A stretch of DNA of 26,994 nucleotides from Ruminococcaceae bacterium UBA5413 (GTDB lineage: Bacteria > Bacillota > Clostridia > Oscillospirales > Acutalibacteraceae): NCBI GenBank assembly GCA_002409585.1, contig DHNP01000042.1, forward strand, positions 10,112 to 37,105, read 5' to 3'. The notes under the pieces were generated by a model. It had not been told where the DNA came from. It did not search any database and saw only the letters and a program-made list of their open reading frames with translations. Each line of letters begins with the position of its first letter. Position 1 is the first letter of the stretch. Positions 7,382 to 15,249 of this stretch are shown here, in pieces. Made by a program: the position numbers and the translations under genes.

Positions 7382-8347
7382 TTACCTGCCGCCCTGTCCC
7401 GAAAAGCCGGCGTCAGGCCCCGGTACGGGTACCTTGCGCAAGGTATCTGTAATTATGCCATTAGGGTCTTTTTTATTTATTTTTGCCTCATGCGTAAGCA
7501 CAAGCCTGTGCGCGAGCACGCACGGGGCAAGCTCCTTTACATAGTCGGGTATAACGAACTGCCTGCCAAGGTAAAGCGCATACGACTGGCACATGCGTGC
7601 CAAAGCTACGGAGCCCCTTGGGCTGGCGCCGAGGAGTACGTCGGGGTTGGAACGTGTCGCCCCTGCAATGGAGACTATGTACCTTTCTATTTTTTCGTCC
7701 ACATAAACCCGCGACACGGCCTCCCTTACCGCCATAATATCGTCGGCGCATGCCACTGGCTCAAGCGCGCCGGCCGCTCCGCACAAATTTGACTCTATGA
7801 CCCTCGCTTCATCGTCTTTAGAAGGGTAGCCCAGCGAAACGCGCACAAGGAACCTGTCCATTTCGGCTTCAGGCAGCGGGTATGTGCCGACAAATTCGGC
7901 TGAATTCTGCGTTGCGAGCACCATAAACGGCTGCTTCATCGGGTAAGTTTCGCCGTCCACGGTCGCCTGGCCTTCTTCCATTATTTCCAAAAGGCTCGCC
8001 TGCGTCTTTGACGTAGTGCGGTTTATCTCATCGGCTAAAATAAAGTTGCTGAAAACCGCCCCGCTGCGGAACTCGAAACAGCCTGTTTTAGGGTTGTACA
8101 CCGAGTAGCCGGTTATATCCGACGGGAGCGTGTCTGACGTAAACTGTATCCGCTTAAAGCCGCAGTCAACAGACCTTGCCAAAGCCCTTACAAGCTTCGT
8201 TTTGCCCACGCCGGGCACGTCCTCTATAAGCGCGTGGCCTGAGCTTGCCATGCACATCACAAGGAGTTCCACCTGTTTTCTTTTCCCTATAATGACATTC
8301 TCTATGTTGTCAACTATACTATGCATTATTTGTGCCGCGCCTGCCAT
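7382..8347 (-). CDS. MoxR-family AAA+ ATPase
   Basis: The 321-residue product has Walker A at residues 46-50 (PGVGKT), Walker B ending at Asp106-Glu107 (FILADEINR), a sensor 1 ATQN, and the PLPEAEMDRF segment typical of MoxR proteins. These ATPases act as chaperones that help assemble or activate protein complexes and are nearly always encoded beside DUF58/vWA proteins, as here. The start ATG at 8347 has a good GGAGGG site 7 bases upstream. It is the first gene of the MoxR-DUF58-transglutaminase operon, with a near-consensus promoter about 70 bases upstream. Length and motifs are normal for the family. Confidence 0.95.
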   Translation of the reverse strand: MAGAAQIMHSIVDNIENVIIGKRKQVELLVMCMASSGHALIEDVPGVGKTKLVRALARSVDCGFKRIQFTSDTLPSDITGYSVYNPKTGCFEFRSGAVFSNFILADEINRTTSKTQASLLEIMEEGQATVDGETYPMKQPFMVLATQNSAEFVGTYPLPEAEMDRFLVRVSLGYPSKDDEARVIESNLCGAAGALEPVACADDIMAVREAVSRVYVDEKIERYIVSIAGATRSNPDVLLGASPRGSVALARMCQSYALYLGRQFVIPDYVKELAPCVLAHRLVLTHEAKINKKDPNGIITDTLRKVPVPGPDAGFSGQGGR

Positions 8348-8409
8348 GACGTTCCCTCCAAAAACCTGTTACGGGGCTCCTATTTTCTTAATAAGCTTTC
8401 TCAATCGAA

Positions 8410-8438
8410 ATTATATACTTTTAACTCAAATAAGTCAA
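8410..8438 (-). promoter_or_regulatory. Sigma-A-type promoter of the MoxR-DUF58-transglutaminase operon
   Basis: On the minus strand, TTGACT (8433-8438), a 17-base spacer and a perfect TATAAT (8410-8415) form one of the best promoters in the window. It leads to an untranslated leader of about 55 bases before the MoxR start. Confidence 0.8.
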
Positions 8439-8453
8439 TGAGCTTATAAAAAT

Positions 8454-8475
8454 ATGTATACATTGTATAAATACA
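8454..8475. promoter_or_regulatory. Adjacent palindromes upstream of the MoxR operon promoter (possible operator)
   Basis: A perfect 10-bp palindrome ATGTATACAT (8454-8463) directly abuts TGTAT-AA-ATACA (8464-8475). Both sit 16 to 37 bases upstream of the -35 box. This is an AT-rich stretch, so chance is possible; a regulator binding site is inference. Confidence 0.3.
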
Positions 8476-8582
8476 GGCATTTTTCTATGCAGATTTACCG
8501 CTGTACGGCAGGCAAAATATTTTAAGCATTTGCTTGAAATATAAAAATATATATTTAATTGGCATAACCTGTGTACACAAAA

Positions 8583-8616
8583 GCGGCCTTTCCGGTGCTT
8601 CATCCGGAAAGGCCGC
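8583..8616 (-). terminator. Rho-independent terminator of the XRE-type regulator gene
   Basis: A perfect 13-bp GC-rich stem (8583-8595 with 8604-8616) has an 8-base loop. On the minus strand it is followed by TTTTGTG. It lies 53 bases after the regulator's stop. Confidence 0.85.
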
Positions 8617-8668
8617 ATGACATTCAGCATATTAAGCTGCTTGCAAAGAAAAACTTTTATGGTATAAT

Positions 8669-9379
8669 TTATTTATCGCGTTTTTTAACTCCCATGCGCG
8701 CCTCGGAATTTTGTATAAGGTTAAAAAGCGACGATGAAAAAAGCGGGAACTCCGCGTCGAGTTTTTCAGGCGAAAGCGACGGCACTTTGTCTTTTTTCAG
8801 CCCGTCGGCGCCCTCCAGGTTCTCACCGGAGGCAAGGCACGCGGCGTTTGACAGCGCTATCTCCTGTGCTGCGGTGGCGCGGCCTGAGCTCAGCTTTACC
8901 GGCACCGAAAACATCCCCTGGGGGTTCTTTGGGTTTACCGTGTACAGCAGCCTGAAAGCCTTGTAAATGCTTATGTTTAAATATGCCGATAATTCATTTG
9001 TAAGCTGCTTGTTGCCGCATTTCTGGAGTATGCCGTAAATTACGTTTAAAGAATTGGCAATAAGTTTCTTATTTAAAACAGGAAGCAGGCTTCCGCCGTT
9101 TTTCAAAACATTTTCCCTGCCGGCGGCATCCGGTTCCGGTATATCCTCAACAGATATAGTCGCTCCGCTGCGGTGCGGCGTGCGCCCTAAAAGGTAATCA
9201 CAGGAAACGTTGTAATAATCGGCTATTTTCACCATAAAGTCAAGCCCGCACTCCCTGATGCCCTTTTCGTAATGTGAAAGCAGGGCCTGGGATATGCCGA
9301 GGTCTGACGCAACTTTTTTTTGACTGTAACCGCGCTCTTTGCGCAAAAGGGTTATTATCCTTGAAAAATTGCTGTTCAT
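8669..9379 (-). CDS. XRE/Cro-C1-type helix-turn-helix regulator with unassigned C-terminal region
   Basis: The 236-residue product starts at the ATG at 9379, preceded by AGGAG 8 bases upstream; the frame is open further but nothing supports an earlier start. Residues about 5-62 form an XRE-type DNA-binding domain: LRKERGYSQKKVASDLGIS, then LLSHYEKG, then a YYNVSCDYLLGR end. A Pro/Asp linker and a helical region of about 130 residues follow, which I cannot assign to a known ligand domain. It contains AYLNISIYKAFRLLY and a low-complexity Ser/Leu/Glu tail. Such proteins act as cytoplasmic repressors or activators. The gene is monocistronic, with its own promoter and a strong terminator. Direct repeats covering its promoter suggest autoregulation and possibly control of the divergent histidine phosphatase gene. 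The nature of the signal is unknown. Confidence 0.9.
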   Translation of the reverse strand: MNSNFSRIITLLRKERGYSQKKVASDLGISQALLSHYEKGIRECGLDFMVKIADYYNVSCDYLLGRTPHRSGATISVEDIPEPDAAGRENVLKNGGSLLPVLNKKLIANSLNVIYGILQKCGNKQLTNELSAYLNISIYKAFRLLYTVNPKNPQGMFSVPVKLSSGRATAAQEIALSNAACLASGENLEGADGLKKDKVPSLSPEKLDAEFPLFSSSLFNLIQNSEARMGVKKRDK

Positions 9380-9400
9380 TATCGTTTCTCCTGTCGGATT

Positions 9401-9452
9401 ATAGCGAATAAACGCTATGTAAAGTATACTACCGATATAACGCTTTGTAAAG
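9401..9452. promoter_or_regulatory. Operator-like repeats over the regulator's promoter
   Basis: AACGCTATGTAAAG (9411-9424) and AACGCTTTGTAAAG (9439-9452) match at 13 of 14 positions with a 28-base period. The first is part of an 18-bp inverted repeat ATAGCG-AATAAA-CGCTAT (9401-9418). The copies overlap the -10/start region and the -35 box respectively. That is the arrangement expected for an autorepressor, presumably the XRE protein itself (inference). Confidence 0.5.
9423..9451 (-). promoter_or_regulatory. Promoter of the XRE-type regulator
   Basis: On the minus strand, TTTACA (9446-9451), a 17-base spacer and TATACT (9423-9428) are placed so that transcription starts about 35 bases before the ATG at 9379. 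Both boxes are embedded in the 14-bp direct repeats. Confidence 0.65.
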
Positions 9453-9550
9453 GCTCTACATATCGTATCAGGCATATATTAAATGCACATAATACAGGTA
9501 TCGGCATAAGAGGATTGATGTGCTTGTGCCGCACTTCAGAAGGGGTTTAC

Positions 9551-10267
9551 ATGAAATCTTACACCATACACTTAATCAGGCACGGCTTGACAAAAGGGAA
9601 CACAGAAGGCCGCTACATAGGGCGCACCGACCTGCCGCTTTCGCAGGAAGGCGCCGCCGCGCTTGCCAAACTGCGCAGCGAAGGCGAGTACCCAATGGCA
9701 GCGCTGTACGTAAGCAGCCCGCTTAAACGCTGCACGCAGACGCTTAAGCTGCTGTACCCCGGAGAAAACGCAGTCATCATCGACGGCTTCAGCGAATGCG
9801 ACTTTGGGGACTGGGAAGGGAAAACGGCCGCCGAAATTGCCGCCTGCGACGAAAATTTCGGCAAATGGGCCTCCGGCGTAGGCGAGCCTGTCACGCCTCC
9901 CGGCGGCGAAAGCGGGGCGCAGTTTATGTACAGGGTATGCTCGTCTTTTGAAAAGCTTGTCGAAGGGATGCTGCGCTCAGGGACGCAGTCTGCCGTCGTA
10001 GTAACACACGGCGGAGTGATAATGTCCATACTGTCTGCATACGGGCTTCCAAAGGCCGATTTTTACGACTGGATGGCAGCTGACGGCTGCGGTTACTCCA
10101 TGCGCATAACCCCAGGGCTGTGGATGCGCTCCATGGTCGCCGAAGTGTACGGCGAAGTGCCGCGCGGCCTCTGCAGCAGCGGGTACGAAGGCAAAGCCGC
10201 CGTAGATATCGCGCGGAAAGCCGCCGCGGATGCTTTCGGTAAAAACAAAAAAGGCAAACAAGATTAG
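9551..10267 (+). CDS. Histidine phosphatase family protein (phosphoglycerate mutase-like)
   Basis: The 238-residue product has the RHG signature at Arg10-His11-Gly12, where His11 is the expected phospho-accepting residue. It also has the GRTDLPLSQEG loop, a SECDFGDWEG segment, and the second catalytic His153 in VVVTHGG. These enzymes remove phosphate from sugars, nucleotides or cofactor intermediates (the CobC/alpha-ribazole phosphatase type belongs here), but the substrate cannot be read from sequence. No cobalamin genes are nearby. I chose the ATG at 9551 because an AGAAGGGG site lies 5 bases before it and family homology starts there; a TTG/ATG pair at 9515-9520 would add 11-12 residues. 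It is divergent from the XRE regulator. The C-terminal extension (about residues 205-238, ending KNKKGKQ) is Ala/Lys rich and probably flexible. Confidence 0.92.
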   Translation: MKSYTIHLIRHGLTKGNTEGRYIGRTDLPLSQEGAAALAKLRSEGEYPMAALYVSSPLKRCTQTLKLLYPGENAVIIDGFSECDFGDWEGKTAAEIAACDENFGKWASGVGEPVTPPGGESGAQFMYRVCSSFEKLVEGMLRSGTQSAVVVTHGGVIMSILSAYGLPKADFYDWMAADGCGYSMRITPGLWMRSMVAEVYGEVPRGLCSSGYEGKAAVDIARKAAADAFGKNKKGKQD

Positions 10268-10280
10268 GTTTTTGCTCTTC

Positions 10281-10338
10281 CGGGTATTCGGGCACGTATA
10301 TTTAGCATTTGCTTAATATACGTGCCCGTATCCCGTTT
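10281..10338. terminator. Long hairpin between the convergent histidine phosphatase and comEA genes
   Basis: A 14-bp perfect stem (10289-10302 with 10315-10328) is extended by CGGG/CCCG (10281-10284 with 10332-10335) across an internal loop and followed on + by only TTT. The placement fits termination for the phosphatase gene and perhaps comEA. The T-run is weak. Confidence 0.6.
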
Positions 10339-10363
10339 AGCCTGAAACCGTACTTTTTAAAGG

Positions 10364-10840
10364 TTACCCCACTGTTATGTTGTCTTTTATATTTTCAAAT
10401 TTTTTATCACCCATGCCCGAAACTTTCTTTATATCTTCTATACTTTTAAATTTCCCGTTTTTTTCACGGTACTCAACAATACGGCCGGCCAAAACTTCAC
10501 CCACACCGTCAAGCGAAGAAGCAAGCTCATTTTCCCCGGCTGTATTTATGTTTACTTTCCGCTTTGCCGTTCCGGCGGCCTCGCCAAAGGATGCTCCGGC
10601 CGTGGTTGAGCGGCTGCTCAACACATCCGTGCTATGGCTTGCGCTGCCTGTACTCCAGTCAGGCTGGGCCGGCGTATACTCCTCGCCGGAAGCGGGCGGC
10701 GCTGCGTCCGTGTCCGTTTTAACTATTACCTCAGACATCTTTGCGTCCGGCACATAAAAAGCGCTGTAACCTATAATCACGGCGCAGAGCATCGCCGTAA
10801 CTATTATGAGGTATTTTATATGCTGTGCTTCGGTATCCAA
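10364..10840 (-). CDS. comEA: ComEA-like helix-hairpin-helix DNA-binding protein
   Basis: The 158-residue product has one N-terminal membrane helix (about residues 10-28), a Ser/Thr/Ala/Pro-rich linker (about 40-92), and a ComEA-type helix-hairpin-helix domain from about residue 94 to the end. That domain shows VNINTAG, then LDGVGEVLAGRIVEYRE, then FKSIEDIKKVSGMG. In transformable bacteria ComEA is the cell-surface receptor that passes double-stranded DNA to the ComEC channel. No comEC, comF or comG gene is in the window, so a working uptake system is not shown; related proteins exist in species not known to be competent. The start is TTG at 10840 with a GGGTGA site. It follows rluD by 45 bases and is probably the last gene of lspA-rluD-comEA. 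Confidence 0.88.
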   Translation of the reverse strand: MDTEAQHIKYLIIVTAMLCAVIIGYSAFYVPDAKMSEVIVKTDTDAAPPASGEEYTPAQPDWSTGSASHSTDVLSSRSTTAGASFGEAAGTAKRKVNINTAGENELASSLDGVGEVLAGRIVEYREKNGKFKSIEDIKKVSGMGDKKFENIKDNITVG

Positions 10841-10885
10841 TAAAAGTCACCCGCAAACTTTAAGGCATAGTCGTTGAAGCCCATG

Positions 10886-11815
10886 TCATTTGTTTTCATG
10901 CGCGCGCAGCCTGTTGAGAAAATCCGTAAAATACTCCGGCAGTTCGCTTGTAATCTCAATATACCGGCCGTCCCGCGGATGCTTGAAGCCTATTACCCGC
11001 GCGTGCAGGCACTGGCCGTTAAGGCCGCCGACAGGCTTTTTAGGGCCGTAAACCGTGTCGCCCGCAACAGGGTGGCCTATTGACGCCATATGGACGCGTA
11101 TCTGGTGCGTGCGGCCGGTTTCAAGCTTAAGGCGTACATAAGTAAAGCCGCCAAGCCTCTCCAAAACTTTGTAATGTGTCACAGCGTTCCTTGAGTTTTT
11201 ACAAGTTACGGCCATTTTCTTCCTATCGGCTGTGCTCCTGCCTATGGGGGCATCTACCGTTCCTCCGCCGTCCTTAAAACCGCCGTATACAACAGCCTCA
11301 TATACCCTTGTAAAGCTGTGTTCCTTTATCTGTTTCGCGAGGCTCCTGTGCGCGAAGTCGTTTTTTGCCACTATGAGGAGGCCGCTCGTGTCTTTGTCTA
11401 TCCTATGCACTATGCCCGGCCGCATAACGCCGTTTATACCTGAAAGCGAATCTCCGCAGTGCGCCAAAAGCGCGTTTACAAGTGTCTTGTCAGGGTGCCC
11501 TGCGGCCGGATGCACAACCATGCCCTTCGGTTTGTTTACAACGAGCAGGTCGTCGTCTTCGTAAGGTATATCAAGCGGTATATCCTCGGCCTCAACGTCA
11601 AGCGCGGCAGGCTCCGGCATTATAAGCAGTATCCGGCTGCCGCCGCGGCAGGCATAGCTTTTGCCAAGCACTTTTCCGCCTGACGACGCGTTGCCACCCG
11701 CTATAAGCTTTTCAGCCGCCGAACGCGTAAGGCCGGGTACCTTAAGGCTTAAAAACTTGTCGAGCCGTACCCCGTCGCAGTCGGGTCCCACGGGTATATC
11801 ATATGTCCGCATCAT
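10886..11815 (-). CDS. rluD: RluA-family 23S rRNA pseudouridine synthase (RluD-like)
   Basis: The 309-residue product has an N-terminal S4 RNA-binding domain (residues about 16-63, VRLDKFLS...) and an RluA-type catalytic domain. The active-site motif is GIVHRIDKDTSGLLIVAK with catalytic Asp140. The conserved LETGRTHQIRVH and GHPVAGDTVYG blocks are also present. Enzymes of this class convert uridines in 23S rRNA to pseudouridine; RluD itself modifies the helix 69 loop, but family members differ in target, so the symbol marks the likely ortholog group rather than a proven site. The gene overlaps lspA by four bases (ATGA). The lspA-rluD (ylyB) order is common in Bacillota. Confidence 0.93.
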   Translation of the reverse strand: MMRTYDIPVGPDCDGVRLDKFLSLKVPGLTRSAAEKLIAGGNASSGGKVLGKSYACRGGSRILLIMPEPAALDVEAEDIPLDIPYEDDDLLVVNKPKGMVVHPAAGHPDKTLVNALLAHCGDSLSGINGVMRPGIVHRIDKDTSGLLIVAKNDFAHRSLAKQIKEHSFTRVYEAVVYGGFKDGGGTVDAPIGRSTADRKKMAVTCKNSRNAVTHYKVLERLGGFTYVRLKLETGRTHQIRVHMASIGHPVAGDTVYGPKKPVGGLNGQCLHARVIGFKHPRDGRYIEITSELPEYFTDFLNRLRAHENK

Positions 11816-12294
11816 CTTCTCGTTCTAAGCACCTTTTCCCCGCCGGTATCTCTCTCCGAGAAAAACAGCATGTGTATAATGAGGAACACCGTACCAACCG
11901 TAACGCAGCAGTCGCTGAAATTGAAAACAGCCGGGAAAAAAGTTACATATATATAGTCAACCACATAACCGTTCAGCACCCTGTCTATCATGTTGCCTAT
12001 GCCTCCGCCCAAGATAAGCGCCGTCGCCGCATAAGAAAAAAAACCGTGCCCCTCGTACTTAAACAGCGCTATTATAATCAGGACGCATATGACAAACGTT
12101 ACGGTAACGAAAAACCATCTTTTGTTTTGAAGGATGCTGAAAGCCGCGCCGCGGTTTTCCGTATATACAAGCCTTAAGTATCCGCCTGCAAACGTACGCC
12201 CGCCGCCGTCTTTTAAGAACCTGACGGCCAGCAGCTTCAGGCACTGGTCGGCCGCCGTAAACGCTGCCGCCAAAAGGAGGACTATGGCTGCCAA
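11812..12294 (-). CDS. lspA: Lipoprotein signal peptidase LspA (signal peptidase II)
   Basis: This 160-residue, four-helix membrane aspartic protease removes the signal peptide from lipid-modified prolipoproteins. The family motifs are clear: NRGAAF (47-52), GGGIGNMIDR (96-105), catalytic Asp113 in VVDYI and catalytic Asp128 in FNFSD, where FNxAD is more usual. Asp16 in the first helix is the conserved N-terminal Asp. The start is TTG at 12294 with an upstream AGGGGA; no in-frame ATG fits the N-terminus. The C-terminal end is Arg/Lys-rich. It sits only about 35 bases after the ileS terminator, so expression needs either readthrough or a compact promoter that I cannot see. Confidence 0.95.
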   Translation of the reverse strand: MAAIVLLLAAAFTAADQCLKLLAVRFLKDGGGRTFAGGYLRLVYTENRGAAFSILQNKRWFFVTVTFVICVLIIIALFKYEGHGFFSYAATALILGGGIGNMIDRVLNGYVVDYIYVTFFPAVFNFSDCCVTVGTVFLIIHMLFFSERDTGGEKVLRTRR

Positions 12295-12328
12295 AGTATC
12301 ATCCCCTAAACGTAATATCCCAAACTCA

Positions 12329-12357
12329 AAATAAAGGAGGCATTACCTCCTTTATTT
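12329..12357 (-). terminator. Terminator between ileS and lspA
   Basis: A perfect 12-bp stem (12329-12340 with 12346-12357) has a 5-base loop. Its outer part is A/T-only, giving TTTATTT on the minus strand, followed by TGAGTTTG. It lies just after the ileS stop. Confidence 0.75.
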
Positions 12358-12365
12358 TTGTATTA

Positions 12366-15164
12366 TTAAATTTGCTTAAGCACTCCGGCACATCTTCCGC
12401 AAATATCCGGGTGTTCTGGGTCACTGCCTACAGTGTCGCTGTAAATCCAGCAGCGCGCGCACTTTTCGCCTTCGGCATGGGTAACCGTAACTGACATGCC
12501 AGGCACTTCGTCGCCTGTGAACTCGCCCGTGCCGCCCTTAACGACATCCACCTGTGAAACTATGAGCAGCTCAGGCAAAGCATCCTTTATGCTTTCAGCA
12601 AAATCATATACGGTTCCGCCGCAGAAAAGCTCAACTTTAGCGTCGAGCGAAGAACCTATGACCTTACTTTTACGCGCAGCCTCAAGGGCTTTTTTAACGT
12701 CGTTGCGTATAAGGTGTATCTTATCCCACTTTGCCATAAATTCATCGTCGGCGTCGACTTCGACTGGCTTTGGCATATCGTTTAGTATAACATAGTCTTT
12801 GTTTTCCGAGTCCAAATGCGGCATGCTCGTCCATATCTCATTTGACGTAAAAGCGAGTATAGGCGCTATCATCTTAGTCATGCCGTCAAGTATGATAAAC
12901 ATGACGGTCTGCGCGGCGCGGCGGCCGTCGCTGTCGGCCTTTTCAACGTACAGCCTGTCCTTGAGCACATCGAGGTAAAAGTTCGACATATCGACAACGC
13001 AGAAGTTGTGTATGGCATGGTACGCGTTGTGGAACTCGAACGTGCGGTAGCCTTCATCCGTCTGCTTTATAAGCCTGTTAAAGCGCTGGAGCGCCCACTT
13101 GTCTATCGGGCGGAGCTTGTCCGCCGCGGCCATGTCCCTGTCAGGGTCAAAGTCGCTGAGGTTGCCTATAAGGAACCTTGCCGTATTCCTTATTTTCCTG
13201 TATGCATCAGAAAGCTGCTTCAGTATTTCTTTAGATATGCGTATATCAGCGTGGTAATCGCTCGAGGCGACCCACAGCCTCAGTATATCGGCGCCGTACT
13301 TGTCTATTACGTCGTCGGGCGCCATCCCGTTGCCGAGCGACTTAGACATTTTCCTTCCTTCGCCGTCAACTACCCACCCGTGCGTGACAACGGCCTTGTA
13401 AGGGGCTTTGCCCCTCCATGCCACAGACGTCAGGAGCGACGACTGGAACCACCCGCGGTACTGGTCGGCGCCCTCAAGGTACAGGTCTGCAGGCCAGTGC
13501 AGCTCCGGACGTACGTCCGCTACGGCCGCGTGTGAAACACCGGAGTCGAACCACACGTCCATAATGTCGTGCTCTTTTATAAATTCTGTGCAGCCGCATT
13601 TTGGGCATTTAGTCCCTTTCGGCAGCATTTCAGATGCTTCTTTCGTATACCACGCATCGGAGCCTTCTTTGGCAAACAGCCTCGAAACCCCCATCATAAC
13701 GTCCTTTGACATAAGCGGCTCGCCGCACTCTTTGCAGTAAAAGATAGGCAGCGGCACGCCCCAGCGGCGCTGGCGCGAAATGCACCAGTCGTTCCTCTCA
13801 CGAACCATAGATGTTATCCTGTCGCGCCCCCAGCCGGGTATCCACTCAACTTTGTTTATTTCTTCGACTGCTTTATCCTTTATGGCATCAACCGAGCAGA
13901 ACCACTGTTCCGTCGCGCGGAACAAAACCGGATTTTTGCAGCGCCAGCAGTGCGGGTACTGGTGGATTATGCGTTTAACCGCAAACAGGGCGCCTATATC
14001 CTGCAGGTGCTTGAGTATGGCCTTATTTGCTTCTGAAGTCGTAAGCCCCTCAAACATTTCCCCTGCTTCTGCCGTCATCCTGCCGTGGCTGTCAACCGGA
14101 ACTATGACAGGTATCTGCGGGTAATGGTCATGGCAGACGTCGTAGTCTTCAACGCCGTGCCCCGGAGCCGTGTGTACGCAGCCGGTGCCGCTCTCAAGCG
14201 TTACGTGGTCGCCTACTATAACAAGCGACTTCCTGTCGAGGAACGGGTGTGCGGTCTCCATAAGCTCAAGGTCTTTGCCCTTAAACTCGCCTATGACTTC
14301 ACAGCCGGTTTTGCCGGCCTCTTCCATTACGTTTTTATAAAGCGCGGACGCCATGACGTAGTATTCTCCGCCGCATTTTATAAGCGAATAGTCAAAGTCA
14401 GGGCCGAGGCATATGGCCGTATTAGCCGGTATGGTCCACGTAGTAGTAGTCCATATGACAAAATATGTCTTTTGCAGGTCCGCTCCCTTAGCCGTGAAAA
14501 GCCCTTTGTCGTCGGTAACCCTGAACTTAACGTAAATAGAGTCGCACTGGTCTTCGCTGTACTCTATCTCCGCTTCGGCAAGCGCGGTTTCACACGAGGG
14601 GCACCAGTAAACCGGCTTAAGCCCCTTGTAAATATATCCTTTGGAGGCCATCTCGGCAAATATCTCTATCTGCTTTGCCTCGTAGTCATGCGTAAGCGTT
14701 ACATAAGGGTGGTACCAGTCGCCTATGCCGCCGAGCCGCATAAACTCCTGACGCTGCCCGTCAATATACTTCTTGGCAAACTCCCGGCATATATTGCGCA
14801 GCTCCACGTCGGAAATGGTCGTCGAGTTTTCAACACCGGCTTTTTTCCTCGCTTTAAGCTCCGTAGGCAGGCCGTGCGTGTCCCAGCCGGGTACGTACGG
14901 CGCCTTGAAGCCGGACATATTTTTATACCTTACTATGATATCCTTCAAAACCTTATTGAGAGCTGTACCCAAATGGATATCCCCGTTTGCGTACGGCGGT
15001 CCGTCGTGCAAAACGTAAAGGGGCCTTCCCTCGTTCTTCTCCATAAGTTTTTCATATATTCCGTCTTCCTGCCAAGCCTTCTGCATTAAAGGCTCGCGTT
15101 TAGGAAGCCCCGCCTGCATGGAAAACTTTGTTTTTGGAAGGTTTAAGGTGCTTTTATAATCCAT
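12366..15164 (-). CDS. ileS: Isoleucyl-tRNA synthetase
   Basis: The 932-residue class I aminoacyl-tRNA synthetase charges tRNA-Ile. It shows the HIGH-type motif at GDIHLGTA (His64), the DGPPYANG and GWDTHGLP blocks, the CP1 editing region, a Zn-type CPSCETALAEAE motif, the KMSKS loop at residues 605-609, and a C-terminal zinc finger with CARCWIYS and CGRC. The length and C-terminal zinc finger match the bacterial type 1 enzyme (mupirocin-sensitive class) rather than the eukaryote-like type. The ATG follows a GAGGAGA site. It lies 85 bases after divIVA, too close for a T-box leader, so control by uncharged tRNA at this position is unlikely. It ends at the hairpin before lspA. Confidence 0.98.
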   Translation of the reverse strand: MDYKSTLNLPKTKFSMQAGLPKREPLMQKAWQEDGIYEKLMEKNEGRPLYVLHDGPPYANGDIHLGTALNKVLKDIIVRYKNMSGFKAPYVPGWDTHGLPTELKARKKAGVENSTTISDVELRNICREFAKKYIDGQRQEFMRLGGIGDWYHPYVTLTHDYEAKQIEIFAEMASKGYIYKGLKPVYWCPSCETALAEAEIEYSEDQCDSIYVKFRVTDDKGLFTAKGADLQKTYFVIWTTTTWTIPANTAICLGPDFDYSLIKCGGEYYVMASALYKNVMEEAGKTGCEVIGEFKGKDLELMETAHPFLDRKSLVIVGDHVTLESGTGCVHTAPGHGVEDYDVCHDHYPQIPVIVPVDSHGRMTAEAGEMFEGLTTSEANKAILKHLQDIGALFAVKRIIHQYPHCWRCKNPVLFRATEQWFCSVDAIKDKAVEEINKVEWIPGWGRDRITSMVRERNDWCISRQRRWGVPLPIFYCKECGEPLMSKDVMMGVSRLFAKEGSDAWYTKEASEMLPKGTKCPKCGCTEFIKEHDIMDVWFDSGVSHAAVADVRPELHWPADLYLEGADQYRGWFQSSLLTSVAWRGKAPYKAVVTHGWVVDGEGRKMSKSLGNGMAPDDVIDKYGADILRLWVASSDYHADIRISKEILKQLSDAYRKIRNTARFLIGNLSDFDPDRDMAAADKLRPIDKWALQRFNRLIKQTDEGYRTFEFHNAYHAIHNFCVVDMSNFYLDVLKDRLYVEKADSDGRRAAQTVMFIILDGMTKMIAPILAFTSNEIWTSMPHLDSENKDYVILNDMPKPVEVDADDEFMAKWDKIHLIRNDVKKALEAARKSKVIGSSLDAKVELFCGGTVYDFAESIKDALPELLIVSQVDVVKGGTGEFTGDEVPGMSVTVTHAEGEKCARCWIYSDTVGSDPEHPDICGRCAGVLKQI

Positions 15165-15249
15165 CGGTCTATTCTCTCCTCTAAGATATTTAATTAATGC
15201 CCTGAAATTTCACTCCGGAAAGCGCCGGCCGCAAGCTTCCCAAAGCGGT

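Noticed and set aside
8421..8630. 69-codon minus-strand frame in the gap between the MoxR and XRE genes
   Set aside because: It spans the MoxR promoter and the terminator at 8583-8616, has no ribosome binding site, and lacks any recognisable domain.
9515..9550. Earlier start (TTG/ATG) for the histidine phosphatase
   Set aside because: The extra 11-12 residues have no family counterpart, and the ATG at 9551 has a better-placed AGAAGGGG site.
14085..15089. Long plus-strand frame (334 codons) opposite ileS
   Set aside because: It mirrors ileS codon structure, is rich in Arg/Val/Tyr, and resembles no protein; ileS on the other strand is certain.
15165..15249. T-box riboswitch before ileS
   Set aside because: The 85-base gap is too short, and no T-box sequence or terminator hairpin is visible.
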